A stretch of DNA of 8,085 nucleotides, from the NCBI GenBank assembly GCA_015655165.1, contig JAATFN010000208.1, positions 1 to 8,085 of the forward strand, written 5' to 3'. The stretch's first letter is position 1; each line of letters starts with the position of its first letter. This DNA comes from Betaproteobacteria bacterium. GTDB taxonomy: Bacteria > Pseudomonadota > Gammaproteobacteria > Burkholderiales > Burkholderiaceae_D. This document shows positions 1 through 5,335 of the stretch, in pieces. A program made the translations under genes and the position numbers. The notes under the pieces are model-generated. The model ran no database searches. It saw only the letters and a list, made by a program, of their open reading frames with translations, and was not told where the DNA came from.

Positions 1-29
1 GTCCTTGCATAGGTGGTGTTAGCAACGTA

Positions 30-60
30 TCCGCCAAGTATTCATGGCGGAGTTTTTTTT
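30..60 (+). terminator. Intrinsic terminator upstream of hom
   Basis: A perfect 7-bp stem (TCCGCCA at 30-36, TGGCGGA at 45-51) encloses an 8-nt loop and is followed by G and eight T (53-60). This is a textbook Rho-independent terminator. It probably ends the gene to the left, of which nothing identifiable is visible. It stops only 19 nt before the hom start codon, so it could also act as an attenuator in a hom leader. Confidence 0.85.
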
Positions 61-79
61 ATTTATCACGACGGACAAT

Positions 80-1390
80 ATGAAATCCATAAAAGTTGGT
101 TTGCTCGGCATCGGTACAGTTGGTTCCGGTACTTTCAATGTGTTAAAGCGCAATCAGGAAGAGATTGCACGCCGTGCAGGTCGCAGCATTGAAATTACGA
201 TGGTGGCCGATCTGGACACAGCCCGCGCCACCGAACTGACCAATGGAGAAGTACAAGTCGTGAGTGATGCGAATCTGGTTGTCAATCATCCGGATATCGA
301 TATTGTCATCGAATTGATCGGTGGCTACGGTATTGCCAAGGATCTGGTGTTAAAAGCCATTGCCAACGGCAAGCATGTGGTAACCGCCAACAAGGCGTTA
401 ATTGCCACACATGGTACAGAAATCTTTAAAGCTGCTCAGGACAAGGGTGTCATGGTCGCCTTTGAAGCAGCAGTCGCTGGTGGTATTCCAATCATCAAAG
501 CACTGCGTGAAGGGTTTACAGCCAATCGTATCCAGTGGATTGCAGGCATCATTAACGGCACTACCAACTTTATTTTGTCGGAAATGCGTGATAAAGGTCT
601 GGACTTCGATGTGGTGCTGAAAGAAGCGCAACGTCTGGGTTATGCAGAGGCCGATCCGACCTTCGATATTGAAGGTATTGATGCTGCGCACAAACTTACC
701 ATCATGGCATCGATCGCATTCGGTATCCCTGTGCAGTTCGACAAGGCTTATGTGGAAGGTATTACCAAACTAAAAGGTATCGATATCCGTTATGCAGAGC
801 AACTGGGCTATCGTATTAAATTGCTGGGGATCACCCGTCAGGTTAACAACGGTATCGAATTACGGGTTCATCCGACATTGATTCCTGCAACACGTTTGAT
901 TGCCAACGTGGAAGGTGCGATGAATGCGGTCATGGTCAATGGAGATGCCGTTGGCGAAACACTGTATTACGGTAAAGGTGCCGGTGCCGAACCGACCGCA
1001 TCTGCCGTGATTGCCGACTTGGTCGACATTACCCGTCTGGCAACCGCCGAACCCGGGCAGCGAGTACCATATCTGGCATTCCAGCCAAACGCGATGTCCA
1101 GTACACCGGTGTTGCCGATGCAGGACGTGACAACCAGCTACTACATGCGTATGCAAGTTGCTGACAAGCCGGGGGTGTTGGCAGATATTACGCGTATTCT
1201 TGCCGACGCGACTATTTCGATTGATGCCATGCTGCAAAAGGAACCGACAGAAGGCGCTGAGCACACCGATATCATTATCCTGACGCATCAGACACAGGAA
1301 CGTCATATCGAAGCTGCAATTGCCAGAATTGAAGCATTACCGACAGTTGAAGGTACGGTGACCAAGATCCGTCTGGAAGAACTGAACTAA
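80..1390 (+). CDS. hom: Homoserine dehydrogenase
   Basis: Reduces aspartate 4-semialdehyde to homoserine with NAD(P)H in the cytoplasm; homoserine is the branch point to threonine and methionine. The 436-residue product has an N-terminal Rossmann fold with GxGxxG at residues 10-15 and the cofactor-side motif VTANKALIA around Lys105. The central catalytic domain has NGTTNF at 160-165 and the signature GYAEADPTFDIEGIDAAHKL at 188-207, which includes Asp192, Asp196, Glu198, Asp201 and the likely catalytic Lys205. A C-terminal ACT domain spans about 354-432 and usually carries threonine feedback inhibition. The reading frame is open back to an ATG at 44, but that start lies inside the terminator hairpin and adds 12 residues with no homologous character. 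The ATG at 80 begins MKSIKVGLLG, as the family expects. The ribosome site is weak (GGA at 73-75). This is the monofunctional type, with no fused aspartokinase. It ends at a strong terminator and is not co-transcribed with thrC. Confidence 0.97.
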   Translation: MKSIKVGLLGIGTVGSGTFNVLKRNQEEIARRAGRSIEITMVADLDTARATELTNGEVQVVSDANLVVNHPDIDIVIELIGGYGIAKDLVLKAIANGKHVVTANKALIATHGTEIFKAAQDKGVMVAFEAAVAGGIPIIKALREGFTANRIQWIAGIINGTTNFILSEMRDKGLDFDVVLKEAQRLGYAEADPTFDIEGIDAAHKLTIMASIAFGIPVQFDKAYVEGITKLKGIDIRYAEQLGYRIKLLGITRQVNNGIELRVHPTLIPATRLIANVEGAMNAVMVNGDAVGETLYYGKGAGAEPTASAVIADLVDITRLATAEPGQRVPYLAFQPNAMSSTPVLPMQDVTTSYYMRMQVADKPGVLADITRILADATISIDAMLQKEPTEGAEHTDIIILTHQTQERHIEAAIARIEALPTVEGTVTKIRLEELN

Positions 1391-1406
1391 ACGGGATCGG
1401 CCGTAT

Positions 1407-1442
1407 AAAAAGGACACCCGCAGTATAGCCGGTGTCCTTTTT
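1407..1442. terminator. Bidirectional terminator between hom and the adhesin-E-like gene
   Basis: Perfect 12-bp inverted repeat, AAAAAGGACACC (1407-1418) and GGTGTCCTTTTT (1431-1442), with a 12-nt loop. The A-tract on the left and T-tract on the right make it work on both strands. It lies 16 nt after the hom stop and 43 nt past the stop of the convergent minus-strand gene, so it most likely ends both transcripts. Confidence 0.88.
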
Positions 1443-1449
1443 CTATTAG

Positions 1450-1466
1450 ACCTGCTTTTTGCAGGT
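1450..1466. other. Short hairpin in the convergent intergenic region
   Basis: ACCTGC (1450-1455) and GCAGGT (1461-1466) form a 6-bp stem around a loop of five T. Neither side has a T-tract, so it is not a terminator by itself. It lies between the stop of the minus-strand adhesin-E-like gene and the bidirectional terminator and may simply protect the transcript 3' end. Confidence 0.35.
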
Positions 1467-1485
1467 ATCAACTTGCATGTGACGT

Positions 1486-1935
1486 TTATTTTTTCTTCGC
1501 GGGCGCAACTGCTGGTGCGGGTGCTGCAACGGGAATCGTATATTCGCAGACCAGTTTCAACATAACATGGCCGATTGAATTTTCTTCCGGTTTGGCAAAC
1601 TGCATATTTTTCAACGCATCGGAGTGATCGCGGCTGTCTCCTTGCGCGTTGTTTTCTGCGTAAATGATCTCTTTGTCCAGACGTAATGTCTGGTCTTTGC
1701 AATTATATTGGTGTAAATCCTGATATGACTTAAGCGATGGAAACGATGCATCGCCATTGTTGGCACGTGCTTCTTTGAAATTCCACATCGACCAAGCTGT
1801 ACGAAGATTGTTTGTTTCTTTGATCGAGGTAATATCGATTGCCAGTTCGGCTTGATCGGTGTTGCCGATCGGTTGCCAGTTTGCTGCAGTCGCATTTAGA
1901 CTCACCAGACCGAGTATGCATAACCATTTTTTCAT
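1486..1935 (-). CDS. Small exported protein, surface-adhesin protein E-like
   Basis: A 149-residue protein with a clear signal peptide: Lys2-Lys3, a hydrophobic core, and likely cleavage after Ala17 (NATA, then ANW). The mature part fits the Haemophilus surface-adhesin protein E type of domain: an N-terminal W..IG segment, the LAIDITSIK strand, a TAWSMWNF strand, a LHQYNC segment (Cys79), and a C-terminal strand with Cys130. Cys79 and Cys130 are the only mature cysteines and probably form a disulfide. The last 17 residues are a low-complexity Ala/Pro tail ending in three lysines. It is likely periplasmic or surface-exposed. Family members in betaproteobacteria are common, small and mostly uncharacterised, so adhesion should not be assumed. 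The start has GGAA about 7 nt upstream on its own strand. It lies 154 nt behind another exported-protein gene on the same strand and converges on hom. Confidence 0.75.
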   Translation of the reverse strand: MKKWLCILGLVSLNATAANWQPIGNTDQAELAIDITSIKETNNLRTAWSMWNFKEARANNGDASFPSLKSYQDLHQYNCKDQTLRLDKEIIYAENNAQGDSRDHSDALKNMQFAKPEENSIGHVMLKLVCEYTIPVAAPAPAVAPAKKK

Positions 1936-2027
1936 GATTGTTTCCGTATAAAAGCACTATGTTGGCATAGACAGGCGTTTGCCTGATTGATTCCATACAG
2001 GCTGTCTCTGTTTTGCATATGGGAAAC

Positions 2028-2056
2028 AGCATAGACAATTGCGCTTGCCAGAGCAA
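2028..2056 (-). promoter_or_regulatory. Possible sigma-70 promoter for the adhesin-E-like gene
   Basis: Reading the minus strand, TTGCTC (2056-2051) and TATGCT (2033-2028) are separated by exactly 17 nt. They match TTGACA and TATAAT at 3/6 and 4/6 positions. It lies in the 154-base gap between the two minus-strand genes, with a leader of about 90 nt. A 6-bp hairpin (2043-2058) overlaps the -35. The match is modest, so co-transcription from the gene upstream is equally possible. Confidence 0.3.
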
Positions 2057-2089
2057 GCCTGCTTATGCTTTGTTACACGGGTAAACAGG

Positions 2090-2881
2090 TTATTTGAGTG
2101 TGATCGTGTGCGTGGTGGAAGTATTGGGGGCATTTGTGACCGGTGTTGTACCGGCTTTGATTTTTTTTGGGGTTAGTTGGTATGCCAGTTCGGTTGCAAC
2201 CGAACTGGCAAGGGATAAGGATGTGTCTCTCAAGATTTTGCTTTTATTGATCGCGATGACGGTGCCGGCAAGCTTGGCTATATGTATGTCAGTACCTTGT
2301 CCTATCGACGAGAAGGCTGCATCGATAGTGCCTGTCCTGGTATTGATCAAGGAGAACTCGCCAACGACTTCCATGGACAGGGTGTGTACAATTTGTTTGT
2401 CATCAGCGGCAACAGACGTCATCGTCGTATTAACGTAATTGATTGTGCCAAACAATACATAATCGATATCGGGATAAAATCCTTGTGCAATGCGATGCAT
2501 AATGTCGGGAATGGTTTCTTGATTGGTTGATTGCCAGATTTTTCCGGGCAAAAGCCGATACAAGCCTGATGTTAACAGTGTACCTTTGATATCGATTGCA
2601 AAACGGTGTAGTTCTCCATTGGTAATGGGCAGCTCAATTGGCGGTATGTTCTCTTGGGCGGCAGGTATTGCCTTGGATGCATTCGGCGTAGCCGCAGCGC
2701 GCGCATTTGCCTTTTCTGTTTCTTTGATGACCAATTGCCGCACATAGTTTTGTGCAAACTGATATTGCGCCAAGTCGACGACAGCAATAATGGGTTGTTC
2801 TTGCGCGAAAGACATTGCGGGTAGCAGCAAGCATGCCATCAAAGGCAGATTCAAGGTGCGAACAAGAAGCAATCTTGGCAT
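2090..2881 (-). CDS. Exported protein with CsgG/LpoB-like features, function unknown
   Basis: I do not recognise this 263-residue protein as a named gene. It has a signal peptide (Arg3 and Arg8, a hydrophobic core around 9-24, AMSFA then QEQ), with cleavage likely after Ala26. Cys17 (LMAC) is a poor lipobox but lipidation cannot be excluded. Residues 55-85 are Ala/Pro-rich and probably flexible. The core at about 90-236 recalls the CsgG/LpoB fold: a strand ending SGLYRLLPG (105-113), IDYVLFGTINYV (139-150), a strand SMEVVGEFSLINTRTGTI (169-186), then a C-terminal helix LSLASSVATELAYQL (222-236). The last 27 residues are Thr/Asn/Pro-rich. The frame opens 11 residues earlier at 2914, but the ATG at 2881 has AAGGA five nt upstream and starts the signal peptide, so it is preferred. 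It is divergent from thrC. A role in outer-membrane assembly or envelope regulation is only an inference from fold resemblance. Confidence 0.7.
   Translation of the reverse strand: MPRLLLVRTLNLPLMACLLLPAMSFAQEQPIIAVVDLAQYQFAQNYVRQLVIKETEKANARAAATPNASKAIPAAQENIPPIELPITNGELHRFAIDIKGTLLTSGLYRLLPGKIWQSTNQETIPDIMHRIAQGFYPDIDYVLFGTINYVNTTMTSVAADDKQIVHTLSMEVVGEFSLINTRTGTIDAAFSSIGQGTDIHIAKLAGTVIAINKSKILRDTSLSLASSVATELAYQLTPKKIKAGTTPVTNAPNTSTTHTITLK
2183..2210. repeat. Perfect 28-bp palindrome inside a coding region
   Basis: The arm TGCCAGTTCGGTTG (2183-2196) is followed with no spacer by its exact reverse complement (2197-2210). All 14 pairs match. It lies in the minus-strand CsgG/LpoB-like gene at codons 224-233 (LASSVATELA), 91 nt before the stop codon. 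Because it is palindromic and in register, the plus strand reads the same ASSVATELA. In RNA it would fold into a roughly 12-bp stem with a TGCA tetraloop. Its function is unknown. Confidence 0.9.
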
Positions 2882-3161
2882 AAGAGTCCTTGCTGGAAAA
2901 CGCACATCATGCAAGTATCAGTGGTACGGTTTTTATGACGAAACAGGATACATACGGCGTTTCTATGGCATTTGGCTTATTGTACATGGCAAAGCCAGCA
3001 GTGCGATACGCTATGTTGCTGATTTCTTTGGTGAAAAGAATGCCGAAGAGGCGACGTGATAGTGACGAGAAGTTATAATGTGGTATCTGGGCCAACTTGC
3101 CCGGGCGTATTTCTTTCCGATTGATAACATTGGCTTTTTAAAGCGACACCTAATTCACGCT
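2882..3161. promoter_or_regulatory. Divergent intergenic region between the CsgG/LpoB-like gene and thrC
   Basis: This stretch of 280 bases drives two opposite units. Open frames run through it on both strands but lack ribosome sites or family resemblance. On the minus strand a TACAAT (2984-2979) could be a -10 for the CsgG/LpoB-like gene, without a convincing -35. On the plus strand the thrC promoter candidate is listed separately. I see no riboswitch. Confidence 0.5.
3051..3079 (+). promoter_or_regulatory. Probable thrC promoter
   Basis: A perfect TATAAT (3074-3079) lies 17 nt after GCGACG (3051-3056), which keeps the GAC core of a -35 but matches TTGACA at only 3/6. Initiation would fall near 3086, giving a leader of about 75 nt before the thrC ATG. 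This fits thrC being its own transcription unit, cut off from hom by the minus-strand genes. Confidence 0.55.
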
Positions 3162-4622
3162 ATGCAATACGTTTCTACTCGCGGACATTCTGCAACACCT
3201 ACTTTCTCCGATATTCTTTTGGGCGGTCTGGCTCCTGATGGCGGCCTGTATCTGCCACAACAATACCCGCAAGTCACCAATGCAGAGCTCAATGCCTGGC
3301 GTGCATTGTCTTATGCGGACTTGGCCTATGAAGTGTTGAAAAAATTCGCAACGGACATTCCCGATGCGCACCTGAAAGCCTTAGTGCAAAAAACCTATAC
3401 GGAGCAGGTGTATTGCAATGGGCGTAAAGATGAGGATGCCACACGTATCACTCCTTTGCGTGTGCTGGAAGACAAAGAAGGCAAGAAGCTGTTGTTGCAG
3501 GGTTTGTCTAACGGTCCGACGTTGGCATTTAAGGACATGGCCATGCAATTGCTGGGTAATTTGTTCGAGTACACCTTGGACAAACAAGGTGCCGAATTAA
3601 ATATTCTGGGTGCAACATCGGGGGATACGGGGAGTGCAGCAGAATATGCGATGCGTGGCAAGCGGGGGATCCGTGTGTTTATGCTGTCGCCACACAACAA
3701 GATGAGTGCATTCCAGACTGCGCAAATGTTCAGCTTGCAAGACCCCAATATTTACAATATCGCGGTCAAAGGCGTGTTCGATGATTGCCAGGATATTGTC
3801 AAAGCAGTTTCCAACGATCTGGCATACAAAGCCCGTCAGAAAATCGGTACTGTTAACTCCATTAACTGGGCACGGATCGTGGCCCAGGTGGTGTATTACT
3901 TCCGTGGTTATTTGTCGGCAACAACCAGTAACGACCAAAAGGTATCTTTTACAGTACCATCCGGCAATTTCGGGAATATCTGTGCCGGCCATATTGCCCG
4001 CATGATGGGTTTGCCGATCGACAAGCTGGTGGTGGCAACGAATGAAAACGACGTGTTGGACGAATTCTTTAAAACCGGTATCTACCGTGTGCGCAAATCG
4101 GCCGAGACCTATCACACCAGTAGCCCGAGCATGGATATCAGCAAGGCGTCGAATTTCGAACGTTTTATTGCCGATTTGTTAGGGCGCGACGCAAATCGCG
4201 TCAGAGCGTTGTTTGCCAAAGTAGAAAACGCCGGTGGTTTCAGTCTGGATGGCCGTGAAGGTAGTGACGGCAATGAATTCAACAGTGTGGTCAAATACGG
4301 ATTTGCATCCGGGAAATCCACACACGAAGACCGGCTGAGCACCATCCGTTTTGCGGAAAAAACCTATGGCATTACAATCGACACACATACAGCAGATGGT
4401 GTCAAAGTCGCGCGTGAACATCTGCAAGCTGGTGTGCCGATGATTGTGCTGGAAACGGCATTACCAGCAAAATTCAATGAAACGATTCGGGAAGCATTGG
4501 GGCGTGACGCAGAGCGCCCCGCAGGATTTGAACATATCGAATCCTTACCTCAGCGGTTTGAAGTGATGGCAGCAGATGCTGATCAAATCAAGGCATTTAT
4601 TGTTGAGAAAACCGGGTTGTAA
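3162..4622 (+). CDS. thrC: Threonine synthase
   Basis: PLP-dependent cytoplasmic enzyme that converts O-phospho-L-homoserine to L-threonine and phosphate, the last step of threonine synthesis. The 486-residue length suits the long bacterial type. The N-terminus MQYVSTRGHS...FSDILLGGLAPDGGLYLP is typical. The PLP lysine is Lys124 in GPTLAFKDMAMQ. LGATSGDTGSAA (149-160) and PSGNFGN (266-272) are the expected cofactor and phosphate-binding loops, and residues NEND at 294-297 lie in the usual conserved region. The frame is open 28 residues further upstream to an ATG at 3078, but that codon overlaps the TATAAT -10 element and the extension has no family character, so the ATG at 3162 is chosen. No good Shine-Dalgarno precedes it, which suggests modest translation. 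It is the pathway partner of hom but is separated from it by two opposing genes, and it is followed by its own terminator. Confidence 0.97.
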   Translation: MQYVSTRGHSATPTFSDILLGGLAPDGGLYLPQQYPQVTNAELNAWRALSYADLAYEVLKKFATDIPDAHLKALVQKTYTEQVYCNGRKDEDATRITPLRVLEDKEGKKLLLQGLSNGPTLAFKDMAMQLLGNLFEYTLDKQGAELNILGATSGDTGSAAEYAMRGKRGIRVFMLSPHNKMSAFQTAQMFSLQDPNIYNIAVKGVFDDCQDIVKAVSNDLAYKARQKIGTVNSINWARIVAQVVYYFRGYLSATTSNDQKVSFTVPSGNFGNICAGHIARMMGLPIDKLVVATNENDVLDEFFKTGIYRVRKSAETYHTSSPSMDISKASNFERFIADLLGRDANRVRALFAKVENAGGFSLDGREGSDGNEFNSVVKYGFASGKSTHEDRLSTIRFAEKTYGITIDTHTADGVKVAREHLQAGVPMIVLETALPAKFNETIREALGRDAERPAGFEHIESLPQRFEVMAADADQIKAFIVEKTGL

Positions 4623-4636
4623 CAGTCGGCAAGATT

Positions 4637-4666
4637 AAAAGGCCTACGTTTTAGTAGGCCTTTTTT
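4637..4666 (+). terminator. thrC terminator
   Basis: A 7-bp GC-rich stem, GGCCTAC (4641-4647) and GTAGGCC (4654-4660), encloses a 6-nt loop and is followed by six T (4661-4666). Four A precede the stem, extending it to 11 bp and allowing some activity on the opposite strand. It lies 14 nt after the thrC stop and 38 nt before crcB, so crcB needs its own promoter or read-through. Confidence 0.9.
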
Positions 4667-4704
4667 ATGTGTTGGACGTGATGTTTGCCTGAAAGGGAAT
4701 CTCT

Positions 4705-5082
4705 ATGGGTTGGATTGCGGTCGGGATCGGTGCTGCGTGTGGTGCATGGTTACGATGGGGCTTGAGCTTGTGGCTCACAACATCGAGCCAGAATGTACAG
4801 TGGGGGACGCTTGCTGCGAACTGGATTGGCGGATATGCGATCGGTTTTTTAGTCGCATTCTTTGATAGTCATCCGCTGGTGGCTCCCGAGTGGCGTTTAT
4901 TGTTGATTACCGGATTGTTGGGTGGTTTAACGACGTTTTCAACATTCTCGGCAGAAGCGATGGGGCTATTGCAACGCGGGGATTATTTCTGGTTTGCCGG
5001 CCATTCTCTTTTGCATTTGATCGGTGCGATTGGTTTGTGTCTGGCAGGTTTTGCGACGTATCGCACGCTGTTTGCTGCTTAG
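4705..5082 (+). CDS. crcB: Fluoride ion channel CrcB/Fluc
   Basis: Small inner-membrane protein that forms a dual-topology dimer and lets fluoride leak out of the cell, keeping cytoplasmic fluoride low. The 125-residue product has the usual four hydrophobic segments, roughly residues 1-24, 33-53, 62-90 and 97-122. Family signatures are GAWLRWGL at 13-20, Asn39 in LAANWIGG (the conserved pore asparagine), and TGLLGGLTTFSTFSAE at 69-84. The last contains the phenylalanine-box residues Phe78 and Phe81 and the GG-x-TT break that holds the structural sodium. AAGGGA about 8 nt upstream supports the ATG. The terminator just behind thrC leaves only 38 nt of leader, which is too short for a fluoride (crcB-motif) riboswitch. 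Whether it has its own promoter is unclear. It has no obvious functional link to its neighbours. Confidence 0.96.
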   Translation: MGWIAVGIGAACGAWLRWGLSLWLTTSSQNVQWGTLAANWIGGYAIGFLVAFFDSHPLVAPEWRLLLITGLLGGLTTFSTFSAEAMGLLQRGDYFWFAGHSLLHLIGAIGLCLAGFATYRTLFAA

Positions 5083-5093
5083 TGACAGCGCTG

Positions 5094-5162
5094 ATGAAAG
5101 AGACAAGCGCATTCTGGCACGACCCTGTCATGCCTTATGTCGAGAGCAGGCGGTCGTGCTGA
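5094..5162 (+). pseudogene. Probable fossil N-terminus of an AraC-family regulator
   Basis: A 22-codon frame starts at an ATG 11 nt after the crcB stop and ends at TGA (5160-5162). It encodes FWHDPVMPYVESRRSC at its C-terminal end. This closely resembles the opening of a group of betaproteobacterial AraC-type regulators, which from memory begin with FWRDP.(L/M)P(F/Y)VE.R and continue into a sensor domain near 250 residues long. Here the frame stops straight after, and no continuation of the sensor domain or helix-turn-helix is visible in any frame before clpB. It has no good ribosome site. Either it is a decayed gene remnant or the likeness is accidental. The assignment rests on memory of the motif, not on a search. 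Confidence 0.4.
5117..5159. repeat. Long-stem inverted repeat in the crcB-clpB gap
   Basis: GCACGACC (5117-5124) pairs perfectly with GGTCGTGC (5152-5159). The stem continues with CTG (5125-5127) and CAG (5147-5149) past a 2-nt bulge, giving 11 bp around a 19-nt loop. No T-tract follows, so it is not a classical terminator. It overlaps the proposed AraC fossil and could stabilise the crcB 3' end or be a small structured RNA. Confidence 0.5.
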
Positions 5163-5268
5163 AGAATCTGCCTTGAGGGCTATTGGGATATTACTTGGCC
5201 AAAAAGTGTATCAACACACTGCGTTTTTGGGAAACGATGGCATACTTCTTGATGTAGCACAATGTTTT

Positions 5269-5287
5269 CTGCTCTTGAAAAGAGCAG
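5269..5287. repeat. Hairpin overlapping the clpB promoter -35
   Basis: CTGCTCTT (5269-5276) and AAGAGCAG (5280-5287) form a perfect 8-bp stem with a GAA loop. The sigma-32 -35 element CTTGAAA (5274-5280) sits inside it. It could be an operator half-site pair or a chance property of the promoter sequence. It does not match the CIRCE or HAIR heat-shock operators as I know them. Confidence 0.5.
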
Positions 5288-5301
5288 GATAGTCCTTACT
5301 T
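5274..5301 (+). promoter_or_regulatory. Probable heat-shock (sigma-32) promoter of clpB
   Basis: CTTGAAA (5274-5280) is an exact match to the sigma-32 -35 element. A 13-nt spacer leads to CCTTACTT (5294-5301), a 5/8 match to CCCCATTT. It lies about 35 nt upstream of the clpB start. ClpB is a classical sigma-32 target, so the placement is as expected. No good housekeeping promoter overlaps it. Confidence 0.6.
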
Positions 5302-5335
5302 TTAGAACATTGAATTCGACTCTTGGAGTATAGAA

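Noticed and set aside
1..29. 3' end of an upstream coding gene, possibly an aminotransferase as in related genomes
   Set aside because: Too few bases are visible to fix a frame. A TAG at 10-12 is one possible stop, but nothing identifies the product.
44..79. Upstream ATG extending Hom by 12 residues
   Set aside because: The codon lies inside the terminator hairpin, and the extension is not family-like. The ATG at 80 fits the normal N-terminus.
1965..2037. Direct repeat GCATAGACA between the two minus-strand genes
   Set aside because: Two 9-nt copies (1965-1973 and 2029-2037) with no further symmetry or regular spacing. Likely chance.
2094..2438. Plus-strand 114-codon frame opposite the CsgG/LpoB-like gene
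   Set aside because: It is a shadow of the minus-strand gene and lacks a ribosome site. Its shared ASSVATELA segment arises from the palindrome.
2882..2914. Upstream ATG extending the CsgG/LpoB-like protein by 11 residues
   Set aside because: It has no ribosome site, while the ATG at 2881 has AAGGA at ideal spacing and begins a proper signal peptide.
2907..3095. 62-codon minus-strand frame between the CsgG/LpoB-like gene and thrC
   Set aside because: It has a TTG start with no ribosome site and overlaps both divergent promoter regions. No family is recognised.
3117..3139. Attenuator-like hairpin in the thrC leader
   Set aside because: The stem is only 5 bp with a G-T pair and is followed by C and five T. 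It is too weak to call without a leader peptide or an alternative fold.
3078..3161. Upstream ATG extending ThrC by 28 residues
   Set aside because: The ATG is part of the TATAAT -10 element, and the added residues do not match threonine synthases.
4623..4704. Fluoride riboswitch before crcB
   Set aside because: After the thrC terminator only 38 nt remain before the start, and the conserved crcB-motif pattern is not seen.
5137..5292. 51-codon plus-strand frame in the crcB-clpB gap
   Set aside because: It has no Shine-Dalgarno, runs through the clpB promoter and resembles no known family.
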